Of a stretch of DNA of 64,000 nt, positions 32,796-40,499 are shown in pieces; positions within the stretch are counted from its first letter, which is position 1; each line of letters starts with the position of its first letter. The notes under the pieces are model-generated. The model did not search any database. It was not told the origin of the DNA and saw nothing but the letters and a program-made list of their open reading frames with translations. Both the position numbers and the translations under genes were made by a program. The stretch lies in NCBI RefSeq assembly GCF_038070315.1, contig NZ_JBBPCC010000013.1:62001-126000 (forward strand). The letters run 5' to 3'. The DNA comes from Paenibacillus_G filicis (GTDB taxonomy: Bacteria > Bacillota > Bacilli > Paenibacillales > NBRC-103111).

Positions 32796-34388
32796 CTAGC
32801 TTCCAAGTTGTAAACTGACTGTTTCGTGGATCCATTCGCCTTTAATATAAAAGGTCTGTGTTTCCGTAATGCGAACTTGTACGAATTGGCCTATGAGCTC
32901 CTTCGGACCTTCAAAATGCACCAGTTTGTTCGTCCGGGACCGGCCGGCCAGCACCTGCTCGTTATTTTTACTTTCGCCTTCGACCAGTACCTCCAGCGTT
33001 TGCCCCTTCAACCGGTCATTGCTGGCCTTGCTGTACTCATTCAGCGTATCGTTCAGCCTGTACAAGCGCTGCTTCTTCACTTCAGCAGGGATATCATCCT
33101 TCATATCGGCTGCAGGAGTGCCTTCGCGCGGCGAGTAGATGAACGTATACGCACTGTCGTACCCGACTTCGCGTACGAGAGCCAGCGTGTCCTCGAATTG
33201 CTCGTCCGTCTCGCCCGGGAACCCGACAATGATATCAGTCGTCAGTACGACATCCGGCATGACCGCCTTGATTTTACCGACCAATTCCAAATACAGCTCA
33301 CGCGTATATTTGCGGCTCATCCGCTTCAGAATCTCGTTGCTGCCTGATTGGACCGGCAGATGGATATGCTCCATCAGGTTGCCCTTCTTCGCCAGCACCT
33401 CGATCAAGTGATCGTCGAAGTCGCGCGGATGGCTCGTCGTGAAGCGGACGCGCGGAATATCGATCTTGCTAACATCGGCCATCAGATCGCCGAACCGGTA
33501 CTCGATATCCTCGAAGTCTTTGCCGTAGGCGTTGACATTCTGCCCGAGCAGCATGATCTCCTTGAAGCCCTGACGGGCCAGGTCACGCACCTCGGCGATG
33601 ACATCCTCAGGACGGCGGCTCCGCTCCTTGCCACGCGTATACGGCACGATACAGTATGTACAGAACTTGTCGCAGCCGTACATGATGTTCACCCACGCCT
33701 TGATGCCTTCTCGCTTCTTCGGCATGTTCTCGATGATGTTGCCTTCCTTGGACCATACCTCGATGACCATCTCCCGGTTGAAGGACGCATCCTTCAACAA
33801 CACCGGCAGCCGGTGAATATTGTGGGTGCCGAAGATGAGGTCGACGAACGGATGCTTGGTCATGATCCGGTTGACGACGCCTTCCTCCTGCGACATACAG
33901 CCGCAGACCCCGAGAATGAGGGACGGCTTCTCGATCTTCAGATGCTTGAGATGTCCAAGCTCTCCGAATACCTTATCCTCCGCATTCTCACGCACCGCAC
34001 AGGTGTTCAACAGGATGATATCGGCTACCTTACGGTCGTCGGTCGACTGATATCCCATCTGCTCCAGCATGCCCTTGATCGTCTCGGTGTCATGCTCGTT
34101 CATCTGGCAGCCGTAGGTCACAATCTGATAGAACCGGCCCTTTCCGAATTCCTTCATATCCTGGGGAATGCCGAAGTCGTAATGCACCTCGATGGATTCT
34201 TTACCCCTGCGTTTCCCTTCCTTAAAGTCCGGCTGGGAATTGATTTGAATATTCCTTCCTTTGATCCGGTATGTCGTTTTTCCCTCTTCCTGGGACACGA
34301 CCTTCGCATCCGAGAAATCAAAGTACTTGGAGTAGTCCTTCACCTTGTCGGATTTTAAGTCCGATGTATTCCGGCTCTCCTTGGTCAT
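32796..34388 (-). CDS. miaB: tRNA-2-methylthio-N6-dimethylallyladenosine synthase MiaB
   Basis: A 530-residue radical-SAM methylthiotransferase. It adds the 2-methylthio group to i6A37 of tRNAs. An N-terminal extension of about 85 residues precedes the UPF0004 domain (QIVTYGCQMNEHDTE near 90, LLNTCAVRENAEDK, ILGVCGCMSQEEG, three cluster cysteines). The radical-SAM motif CDKFCTYC is near 241, and a C-terminal TRAM domain follows (LVHFEGPKELIGQFVQVRIT). GGGG lies about 11 nt before the ATG. First gene of the miaB-ricA pair. Confidence 0.95.
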   Translation of the reverse strand: MTKESRNTSDLKSDKVKDYSKYFDFSDAKVVSQEEGKTTYRIKGRNIQINSQPDFKEGKRRGKESIEVHYDFGIPQDMKEFGKGRFYQIVTYGCQMNEHDTETIKGMLEQMGYQSTDDRKVADIILLNTCAVRENAEDKVFGELGHLKHLKIEKPSLILGVCGCMSQEEGVVNRIMTKHPFVDLIFGTHNIHRLPVLLKDASFNREMVIEVWSKEGNIIENMPKKREGIKAWVNIMYGCDKFCTYCIVPYTRGKERSRRPEDVIAEVRDLARQGFKEIMLLGQNVNAYGKDFEDIEYRFGDLMADVSKIDIPRVRFTTSHPRDFDDHLIEVLAKKGNLMEHIHLPVQSGSNEILKRMSRKYTRELYLELVGKIKAVMPDVVLTTDIIVGFPGETDEQFEDTLALVREVGYDSAYTFIYSPREGTPAADMKDDIPAEVKKQRLYRLNDTLNEYSKASNDRLKGQTLEVLVEGESKNNEQVLAGRSRTNKLVHFEGPKELIGQFVQVRITETQTFYIKGEWIHETVSLQLGS

Positions 34389-34540
34389 GGCGTGTCACTT
34401 CCCCTTTTATGATACAAAGCTGTTAATATTCAAAGTAATTCAATATAACATTATAGCATTCCAGCTCTATGATATCCATCTCGGGTATGCAGACGGCGTA
34501 TCCTCTCACCCATGCTATAACTTCTCTCTGATTTCATGCA

Positions 34541-34570
34541 GAAAACCCCAGCCGTATACATGACTGGGGT
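34541..34570 (-). terminator. Rho-independent terminator of pduL
   Basis: ACCCCAG and CTGGGGT pair around a 12-nt loop, then TTTTC on the minus strand, 77 nt after the pduL stop. Confidence 0.7.
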
Positions 34571-34646
34571 CTCTGAGTGTGCTTGCATAAGCCGTACGAA
34601 AGGCTCCTCGACGATTAGGCAAGTCAGTGCCTGTACGGGCTATGCT

Positions 34647-35219
34647 TTATTCAGATAGAATGGTAGCCGTATCGCCGGTTTTGACACCGGCTGCGTTGGC
34701 CTCATCCGTATCGATATGCATATCCAGCGCGAACTGCTCCGACACACGGGCAACGACCTGCTCGAAGATCAGTGGGCGCTCGCCCTCTACGCGAACAGTC
34801 AGCAGCTGCTTATCGGCAATACCCCACTTGGCAGCATCGTCCGTATGAAAATGAATATGGCGCGCCGCTACGATCACGCCCTCCTCCAGTTCAACCTCAC
34901 CAGCGGGACCGATCACCCGGATGCCAGGTGTCCCGTCAATGTTTCCGGATTCCCGTACCGGAGGCTTCAACCCTAACGCGAACGCATCCGTGCGCGATAC
35001 TTCGAGCTGTGACTTCGGTCTAGCCGGCCCCAGAATGCGGACCTTGTCAAAGCGTCCTTTCGGTCCGACCACGACCACCGTTTCTTCAGCTGCGTATTGT
35101 CCCGGTTGGGATAAGTCCTTCATAACCTTCAGTTCATAGCCTGCACCAAATAATAGTCCGATGTGCTCGGCGGATAAATGAATGTGTCTGGCGGAAACGC
35201 CAACAGGTACTTGCTTCAT
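34647..35219 (-). CDS. pduL: Phosphate propanoyltransferase, PduL-type phosphotransacylase
   Basis: A 190-residue protein that swaps CoA and phosphate on short acyl groups (acyl-CoA to acyl-phosphate). It shows the duplicated PduL motif VSARHIHLSAEHIGLLFG at the N-terminus and VAARHIHFHTDDAAKWGI near residue 120, whose histidines bind zinc. There is no microcompartment-targeting extension, so it should be free in the cytoplasm. GAGGAG lies about 10 nt before the ATG at 35219. It lies downstream of korAB but behind a terminator; together they could link a ferredoxin-dependent oxoacid oxidation to acyl-phosphate formation (inference). Confidence 0.9.
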   Translation of the reverse strand: MKQVPVGVSARHIHLSAEHIGLLFGAGYELKVMKDLSQPGQYAAEETVVVVGPKGRFDKVRILGPARPKSQLEVSRTDAFALGLKPPVRESGNIDGTPGIRVIGPAGEVELEEGVIVAARHIHFHTDDAAKWGIADKQLLTVRVEGERPLIFEQVVARVSEQFALDMHIDTDEANAAGVKTGDTATILSE

Positions 35220-35293
35220 CAAGTGTTCTCTCCTCGTCTCTCTATCGTCTTGCCTTGATGTGGCTACTCCATCCCTATTATACCTTGATTGCA

Positions 35294-35327
35294 TAAAAAA
35301 AGCATACGACCGGGACCGTATGCTTCT
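35294..35327 (-). terminator. Rho-independent terminator of the korAB operon
   Basis: AAGCATACG and CGTATGCTT pair around an 8-nt loop; T7 follows on the minus strand 15 nt after the korB stop. Confidence 0.87.
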
Positions 35328-35341
35328 TCTAATCAGGCGTC

Positions 35342-36208
35342 TTATTTGAATTCAGACACCAATTTATCAAATTCTTGCTCGGTCAGATGAAGATTCGCTT
35401 TGTTCAAGCCTTCTTCTTTGAAGCCGGTGACCAGGCTTTCGTAGCTTTTTCTCGATTTGTCCTGGTAGATCAGACCGGTAACCAGGCTGTTCGTTTCCAT
35501 GATTTTATTCATGGCCAACGCACGGTTCGAAGAATCATAATCCGGCGTTTCCTCCAGATTCACGATGTTTTCTTTGAACCACTCGTACGTGTTGACCTTG
35601 TTGAAGGTTACACAGGGGCTGAATACGTTGATGAAGGAGAAGCCCTCATGCTTCATGCCTTCTTCAATCAGCGATGTCAGCTGCTTCAGGTTGCTCGAGA
35701 ACGACTGGGCTACGAAGGTCGCGCCTGCGGCGATCGCTACTTCCAGCGGAGACAACGCGGACTCGATCGAACCCGATGGTGTCGACTTCGTCTTGAAGCC
35801 TTCTGCCGAACGAGGCGAGGTTTGTCCTTTGGTCAAGCCATAGATCTGGTTGTCCATGACGATGTACGTGATATTGATGTTACGACGGATCGCATGCACC
35901 GTATGACCCATCCCGATAGCAAAGCCGTCACCGTCACCGCCTGCAGCGACAACAGTCAACTCGCGGTTAGCCATCTTCAGGCCTTGTGCGATCGGCAGCG
36001 AACGACCGTGAATGCCGTGGAAGCCATATGCATTGATGTAGCCGGAGATCCGTCCCGAACAGCCGATACCCGAGACAACGGCAAGCTGTTCCGGCTCCAG
36101 ACCTACGCCGGCGGCCGCTCTTTGAATAGCTGCTTGGATGGAGAAGTCTCCACAGCCTGGGCACCAGTTCGGTTTGATATTGTTACGGAAGTCTTTTAAC
36201 GTTGCCAT
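35342..36208 (-). CDS. korB: 2-oxoacid:ferredoxin oxidoreductase, beta subunit
   Basis: A 288-residue thiamine-diphosphate subunit. NWCPGCGDFSIQAAIQRA near residue 14 and GIGCSGRISGYINAYGFHGI hold conserved cysteine and TPP-site residues. GGDGDGFAIGMGHTVHAIRR near 90 is the GDGD...N-type TPP/Mg motif, continued in MDNQIYGLTKGQTSPRS. With the alpha subunit it oxidatively decarboxylates a 2-oxoacid (2-oxoglutarate or pyruvate) to acyl-CoA, reducing ferredoxin. No separate delta (ferredoxin-like) subunit is present, as in other two-subunit Kor enzymes. Its ATG overlaps korA by 13 nt. Confidence 0.92.
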   Translation of the reverse strand: MATLKDFRNNIKPNWCPGCGDFSIQAAIQRAAAGVGLEPEQLAVVSGIGCSGRISGYINAYGFHGIHGRSLPIAQGLKMANRELTVVAAGGDGDGFAIGMGHTVHAIRRNINITYIVMDNQIYGLTKGQTSPRSAEGFKTKSTPSGSIESALSPLEVAIAAGATFVAQSFSSNLKQLTSLIEEGMKHEGFSFINVFSPCVTFNKVNTYEWFKENIVNLEETPDYDSSNRALAMNKIMETNSLVTGLIYQDKSRKSYESLVTGFKEEGLNKANLHLTEQEFDKLVSEFK

Positions 36209-37947
36209 ACAAGGTTCAACTCCTGACAGAATGTAGTGATTTCAGCTGGCAAGAACGGGTTTCCGTCGTACTTCAGCATGCTCTTGATTTTCTCTGCATA
36301 GCCTACGTTGAGCTTGATCAGGGATGCCAGTTGGCCCGTCGCATTGTTCTCGACGATTACGACCTGCTTCGCTTTCTCCAGGTAAGGCTTGATTTCTTCG
36401 ACTGGGAACGGGTGCAGCAGGCGAACCGTGATATGGTTCGTGTTGATACCCTTCTCTGCCAAGCGGCCGCGAGCTTCGTCGATCGTACCGCCTGTGGAGC
36501 CCATACCGATGATCAGTAGGTCCGGCGTTTCATGAGGAGCATCGACCTTGATCGGATCGGTTACTTTGATGTTTTTCATTTTGCCCAGACGCTTATCCAT
36601 CATTTTCTTACGGTTGACCGGGCTTTCGGAAGGACGTCCGTCTTCGGCATGCTCAACACCGGTTACATGGTGAATGCCATACTTCTGTCCAGGCACCGAA
36701 CGCTGGGATACGCCGTCTTCCGTAAATTCATACCGCTTAAACATCTGGTTCTCAGCAGTTTCAGGCAGTTCTCCTTGCTGCAGCTTGCCGCGCTTGATTT
36801 CGATGCGCTTGTAGTCCAACAGCTCGCTCGTTTGTTTACCGAGGGAAAGCTGCAGGTCCGTCAGCAAAATAACCGGCAGTTGATGCTCTTCAGCCAGGTT
36901 AAAGGCTTCGATCGTGTCATAGAAGCACTCCTCGATCGTTGAAGGAGACAGCACAACCTTAGGAATTTCACCGTGCGTTCCGTAGATCATCGCCAGCACG
37001 TCGGATTGCTCTTGCTTCGTAGGAAGACCTGTCGATGGGCCGCCACGTTGCGTATCCACGATCACAACAGGCGTTTCTGTCATACCGGCAAGGCCGATGG
37101 CTTCCATCATAAGCGACAGGCCAGGACCTGCTGAAGCTGTAAGAGCGCGAACTCCGCCGTAATTGGCGCCGATCGCCATGGTACAGGCCGCGATCTCGTC
37201 CTCTGTCTGGATAACCGTGCCGCCGAATTTAGGCAGCGTCTTGATCAAGTATTCCATAACCTCGGACGCAGGCGTAATCGGATAAGCAGGCATGAAACGG
37301 CAGCCTGCGGCTACGGAGCCCAGACCGATAGCGTCGTTACCGATAATAAACAATTTCTGTCTGCCGTCCGCAGGCTCCAGCTGGAATTCAGGCAGCGGGC
37401 CGCCAGTCAGTTCCAGAACGAATTCAGCCGCTTTGCGTACAGCTTCGATATTTTTCTCAACAACAGCTGGACCTTTACGTCCAAACTCTTCTTCTACCGC
37501 TTTATTAAACACTTCGAGAGGCAAGCCGAGCAAAGCCCAGGATGCGCCGGAAGCAGCCATGTTCTTAAATAGGGAAGTACCAAGCTCTTCGGCAATGGCC
37601 GTAATTGGAACCGCAAACAATCGGGCATTAACCCCTTCAGGTACAGTTGGGTTTACCTTGGCATCCGCGATAATGACGCCGTTATTGCGAAGTTCGTGAG
37701 CATTTACATCGATAGTTTCTTGGTCAAAAGCCACGAGAATGTCCAAATCGTCGGAAATCGCGCGAATCGGTTGTGTACTGATTCTGATTTTGTTGTTCGT
37801 ATGTCCGCCTTTAATCCGCGAGGAAAAATGACGGTATCCGTACAAGTAATAACCCAGTCTGGTTAAAGCTGTGGAAAAAATCTTGTCGGTACTTTCCACG
37901 CCCTCCCCTTGCTGTCCTCCGACTTTCCAAGATAATTGGCTAATCAC
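36196..37947 (-). CDS. korA: 2-oxoacid:ferredoxin oxidoreductase, fused gamma-alpha subunit
   Basis: A 583-residue fusion. The gamma domain is N-terminal (LSWKVGGQQGEGVESTDKIF, HFSSRIKGGHTNNKIRIS), followed by the alpha domain. MPAYPITPASEVMEYL near residue 225 is the oxoacid-site motif, and RALTASAGPGLSLMMEAIGL and DTQRGGPSTGLPTKQEQSD near 300 are diagnostic of 2-oxoacid:ferredoxin oxidoreductase alpha chains. Start is GTG at 37947, with GGAG 9 nt upstream. A near-consensus promoter lies about 100 nt upstream, with a palindrome in the leader. Confidence 0.93.
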   Translation of the reverse strand: MISQLSWKVGGQQGEGVESTDKIFSTALTRLGYYLYGYRHFSSRIKGGHTNNKIRISTQPIRAISDDLDILVAFDQETIDVNAHELRNNGVIIADAKVNPTVPEGVNARLFAVPITAIAEELGTSLFKNMAASGASWALLGLPLEVFNKAVEEEFGRKGPAVVEKNIEAVRKAAEFVLELTGGPLPEFQLEPADGRQKLFIIGNDAIGLGSVAAGCRFMPAYPITPASEVMEYLIKTLPKFGGTVIQTEDEIAACTMAIGANYGGVRALTASAGPGLSLMMEAIGLAGMTETPVVIVDTQRGGPSTGLPTKQEQSDVLAMIYGTHGEIPKVVLSPSTIEECFYDTIEAFNLAEEHQLPVILLTDLQLSLGKQTSELLDYKRIEIKRGKLQQGELPETAENQMFKRYEFTEDGVSQRSVPGQKYGIHHVTGVEHAEDGRPSESPVNRKKMMDKRLGKMKNIKVTDPIKVDAPHETPDLLIIGMGSTGGTIDEARGRLAEKGINTNHITVRLLHPFPVEEIKPYLEKAKQVVIVENNATGQLASLIKLNVGYAEKIKSMLKYDGNPFLPAEITTFCQELNLVWQR

Positions 37948-38012
37948 CGTTGTCCACTCCTTTTAAATTCGCTGCGCCCTTGCAGCTGCACCTACTTGAT
38001 CGTCCGAAAGAC

Positions 38013-38030
38013 GAAAGACTAGTATCTTTC
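38013..38030 (-). promoter_or_regulatory. Palindromic element in the korAB leader
   Basis: GAAAGATACTAGTCTTTC: the outer GAAAGA/TCTTTC arms pair. It lies about 15-30 nt downstream of the -10 hexamer, where either a repressor site or a small leader hairpin would fit. No known consensus recognised. Confidence 0.35.
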
Positions 38031-38044
38031 AGTTGTCACACCAA

Positions 38045-38073
38045 ATTCTATGACGACAGGGGGGAAATTGCAA
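38045..38073 (-). promoter_or_regulatory. Predicted sigma-A promoter of korAB
   Basis: On the minus strand TTGCAA (38073-38068) and TAGAAT (38050-38045) are separated by 17 nt, giving a leader of about 90 nt before korA. Confidence 0.65.
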
Positions 38074-38171
38074 GGGTTTTCGTAAAAATCAAACATAGTT
38101 ATTTTAGATCATATCCATACCGATTCGAGAATAGTTTAGAGCTCATACATCTAAAAAACAGATGTTAATTT

Positions 38172-39113
38172 TTAATGAACGGGCAGCTGCTCCATCAGGA
38201 ACGAATGCCAGTTGCCGTGCAGGATAGCGCTTGCGACATCATCGGGGTATCGCTTGTACAGCTCCAGAGCCAGTCTGTCATAGTGTCCGGCATGCTCCAG
38301 CCCCGGAATCCAGCGGTCGATTCCGTCAAAGTCCGATCCGATAGCCAGCGTCCCCGCTCCCCCGAGCGATAGAATATGATCGATATGCTTCAGCAGCCCG
38401 TCAATGGCGGCCCCCTCACCCGCTACGAACCAAGGAACGAAGGTCATCCCGATCCTCCCGCCTGTCCGGATGATCTCCAGAATTTGCCCGTCATCCAGAT
38501 TCCGCGGATGTGCGCATACCGCCTTGGCGTTGGAATGCGTGGCTACGAAGGGCTTGTTCGAGCATTCTGCCAGATCCCAGAACCCGCGCACGGAGAGATG
38601 AGAGGCGTCTAATAGGATGCCGAGTTCATTGCAATCCTTAATAAAAGCCTTTCCTTTGCGCGTAAAGCCTGCCTGCCTCGGCTCCAGAACTCCATCGGCC
38701 GCCCAGTTCGCATAGTTCCAGGTCGTGCCGATCATCCGCACTCCCAGCTCGTACAGCGTGCGCAGATAGAGCGGGTTCCCCTGCAGAGCATCCGCCCCCT
38801 CCAGCGTCAGAAGCGCTCCCCGCTGCGGTCCGTTCATCACAGCCTCCAGGTCGCCACGGTTGCGGATGGCGCGGATCCGGCCATCGCCGGCAATTTTGCG
38901 GTGCAGAATCACTGCGTACTCCAAGTAATGATCCAACTGGGGAAACTTTATACGCTCGGATATATAAATCGCGAAAAACTGCACCTTGATGTTCGAATGG
39001 CACATCCGCGGATACGTCACGTCCAAGCTGCTCGGTCTCTCAGAGAAAAAATCGAGAGACGGGTCTTCATACATTTTCATTAATACGTCGCAATGTCCAT
39101 CGATGACGATCAT
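38172..39113 (-). CDS. Membrane dipeptidase-type peptidase (M19, renal dipeptidase family)
   Basis: A 313-residue zinc amidohydrolase. VIDGHCDVLMKMYED at the N-terminus has the HxD pair, LLTLEGADAL near 103 supplies the bridging glutamate, and LDASHLSVRG and PFVATHSNAKAVCAHPRN near 165-195 supply the next two histidines. AIGSDFDGIDRW near 245 is the family aspartate. Members hydrolyse dipeptides, often D,L- or L,D-types. GGAGG lies 10 nt before the ATG. No signal peptide, so it should be cytoplasmic. Single gene; a spoVS terminator lies directly in front of it. Confidence 0.9.
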   Translation of the reverse strand: MIVIDGHCDVLMKMYEDPSLDFFSERPSSLDVTYPRMCHSNIKVQFFAIYISERIKFPQLDHYLEYAVILHRKIAGDGRIRAIRNRGDLEAVMNGPQRGALLTLEGADALQGNPLYLRTLYELGVRMIGTTWNYANWAADGVLEPRQAGFTRKGKAFIKDCNELGILLDASHLSVRGFWDLAECSNKPFVATHSNAKAVCAHPRNLDDGQILEIIRTGGRIGMTFVPWFVAGEGAAIDGLLKHIDHILSLGGAGTLAIGSDFDGIDRWIPGLEHAGHYDRLALELYKRYPDDVASAILHGNWHSFLMEQLPVH

Positions 39114-39154
39114 GAGGAATCGGCCTCCATAGAATCGATTTGATCTGCACAGCC

Positions 39155-39184
39155 AAAAAAAACCTGTCTACGTCGTAAACAGGT
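39155..39184 (-). terminator. Rho-independent terminator of spoVS
   Basis: Minus-strand ACCTGTTTAC and GTAGACAGGT pair (one G-U) around a 3-nt loop with a T8 tail, 46 nt after the spoVS stop. Confidence 0.83.
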
Positions 39185-39230
39185 GTTTTGGTTTCAACAT
39201 AACGTTGGTCATAAGCGTAAGTAACTCACA

Positions 39231-39491
39231 CTACCTGGGCTCGACGATCAGCTTGATCGCCGTCCGGTCCTCGCCGTCGATCACAATATCAGTAAATGCT
39301 GGTATGCAGATCAAATCAACCCCGCTGGGAGCCACAAATCCTCGGGCGATCGCTACGGCTTTAATAGCTTGATTAAGCGCCCCTGCGCCGATGGCCTGGA
39401 GCTCGGCTGCCCCACGTTCGCGCAATACACCGGCAAGCGCGCCAGCTACGGAATTTGGGTTGGATTTTGCTGAAACCTTTAATACCTCCAT
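39231..39491 (-). CDS. spoVS: Stage V sporulation protein S
   Basis: An 86-residue small Alba-like protein, the usual family length. MEVLKVSAKSNPNSVAGALA and NQAIKAVAIARGFVAPSGVD are nearly invariant SpoVS sequence. In B. subtilis it is needed for coat assembly and engulfment-stage septation control and is transcribed by sigma-H. A sigma-H-like promoter is visible upstream (39538-39565). Monocistronic. Confidence 0.96.
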   Translation of the reverse strand: MEVLKVSAKSNPNSVAGALAGVLRERGAAELQAIGAGALNQAIKAVAIARGFVAPSGVDLICIPAFTDIVIDGEDRTAIKLIVEPR

Positions 39492-39537
39492 GAAAAGTAC
39501 CTCCTCGGGAATGATGATAGCTTCCAGTATTCATCAT

Positions 39538-39565
39538 ATTCTAGGAATTTGCCGTTAATTCCTTC
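39538..39565 (-). promoter_or_regulatory. Sigma-H-like promoter of spoVS
   Basis: On the minus strand GAAGGAATT (39565-39557) resembles the sigma-H -35 (RnAGGAWWW), and GAAT (39541-39538) is the core of its -10. The gap of 15 nt is one longer than in the spoVG promoter. B. subtilis spoVS is known to depend on sigma-H, which supports the call. Confidence 0.45.
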
Positions 39566-39620
39566 TACCCGAAGATGGCGTTATCGAAAAACTTAGAATA
39601 GTCCGTCAATTGCCCGGGAT

Positions 39621-40415
39621 CTATTCAAAAAGCAAGTCCTCCTCTTCCAGCCTGATCAATTGCATCTTCTGTCCAAGCCCGGTTTCCGGGTTAAAGTCAA
39701 TGCAAACTGCATGAAAATGCCATGTTCCTTCATCCACTACAAATCTGGCGGGAAGCGAGGTTTTGAATTTGTACATGACCGCCTCACGCTCCATACCCAG
39801 GATTCCGTCCCGCGGTCCGACCATGCCCACATCGGTTAAATAAGCGGTTCCTTGCGGCAGAATGCGCTGATCATGCGTCTGCACATGTGTATGCGTACCC
39901 ACGACAGCGGAGACGCGGCCATCCAGATGCCACCCCATGGCTAATTTCTCACTCGTCGCCTCGGCGTGGAAGTCGACAAAGATATATGGCGTACGCTTGC
40001 GCGCAGCCTCCACCAATTCATCGGCTTTGGCGAACGGGCAGTCTAGCGGAGGGAGAAAGGTACGTCCCTGCAGATTGATGATGGCCAGTTCCTTGTCTCT
40101 CGCTTTGACAAACGTCATCCCGTTGCCCGGTGTGCCTGCAGGAAAATTAGCCGGACGCACCAGACGCGGCTCGTCATCGATAAATTCGAAAATGTCCTTC
40201 TGATCCCAAGTGTGATTGCCCATCGTAATCGCCTGGACGCCTTGTTCGAAAAATTCGCGGGTGATCGCCGCCGTAATGCCGCGGCCGGCGGCCGCATTCT
40301 CCCCGTTGACGACAATCCAATGAGGATTGTATTTCGATCTAAGCTTGGGTAAGCATGTCTTCAGCGCCTTGCGCCCGACCGATCCGACGATGTCTCCGAT
40401 AAATAACAGTCTAAT
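39621..40415 (-). CDS. ymdB: YmdB cyclic-nucleotide phosphodiesterase, with an apparent ATT start codon
   Basis: A 264-residue metallophosphoesterase, exactly the B. subtilis length. It hydrolyses 2',3'- and 3',5'-cyclic nucleotides and affects biofilm and sporulation choices. Metal-site motifs are FIGDIVG (8-14), WIVVNGENAAAG, TMGNHTWDQ, IFVDFHAEATSEK and VVGTHTHVQTHD. The family N-terminus MRILFIGD aligns with IRLLFIGD here, putting ATT (40415-40413) where the start should be, 8 nt after a perfect GGAGG. No ATG, GTG or TTG is usable nearby. The only in-frame ATG (40487) lies in the rny terminator and would add 24 unrelated residues. CTG two codons later is a second option. Confidence 0.9.
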   Translation of the reverse strand: MRLLFIGDIVGSVGRKALKTCLPKLRSKYNPHWIVVNGENAAAGRGITAAITREFFEQGVQAITMGNHTWDQKDIFEFIDDEPRLVRPANFPAGTPGNGMTFVKARDKELAIINLQGRTFLPPLDCPFAKADELVEAARKRTPYIFVDFHAEATSEKLAMGWHLDGRVSAVVGTHTHVQTHDQRILPQGTAYLTDVGMVGPRDGILGMEREAVMYKFKTSLPARFVVDEGTWHFHAVCIDFNPETGLGQKMQLIRLEEEDLLFE

Positions 40416-40451
40416 GGTTAAAACCTCCTGTATATACAGCTGTATGCAAGG

Positions 40452-40482
40452 AAAAAGAAGTGGCTCGATCAGCCACTTCTTT
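40452..40482 (-). terminator. Rho-independent terminator of rny
   Basis: AAAGAAGTGGCT and AGCCACTTCTTT form a 12-bp stem with a 5-nt loop; the minus-strand tail is T-rich. It lies 18 nt after the rny stop and just before the ymdB ribosome site. Confidence 0.82.
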
Positions 40483-40499
40483 CTCACAAGTGAACCTTA

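Noticed and set aside
40416..40487. N-terminal extension of ymdB to the ATG at 40487
   Set aside because: It would translate the rny terminator hairpin and has no ribosome site; the family N-terminus begins at the ATT.
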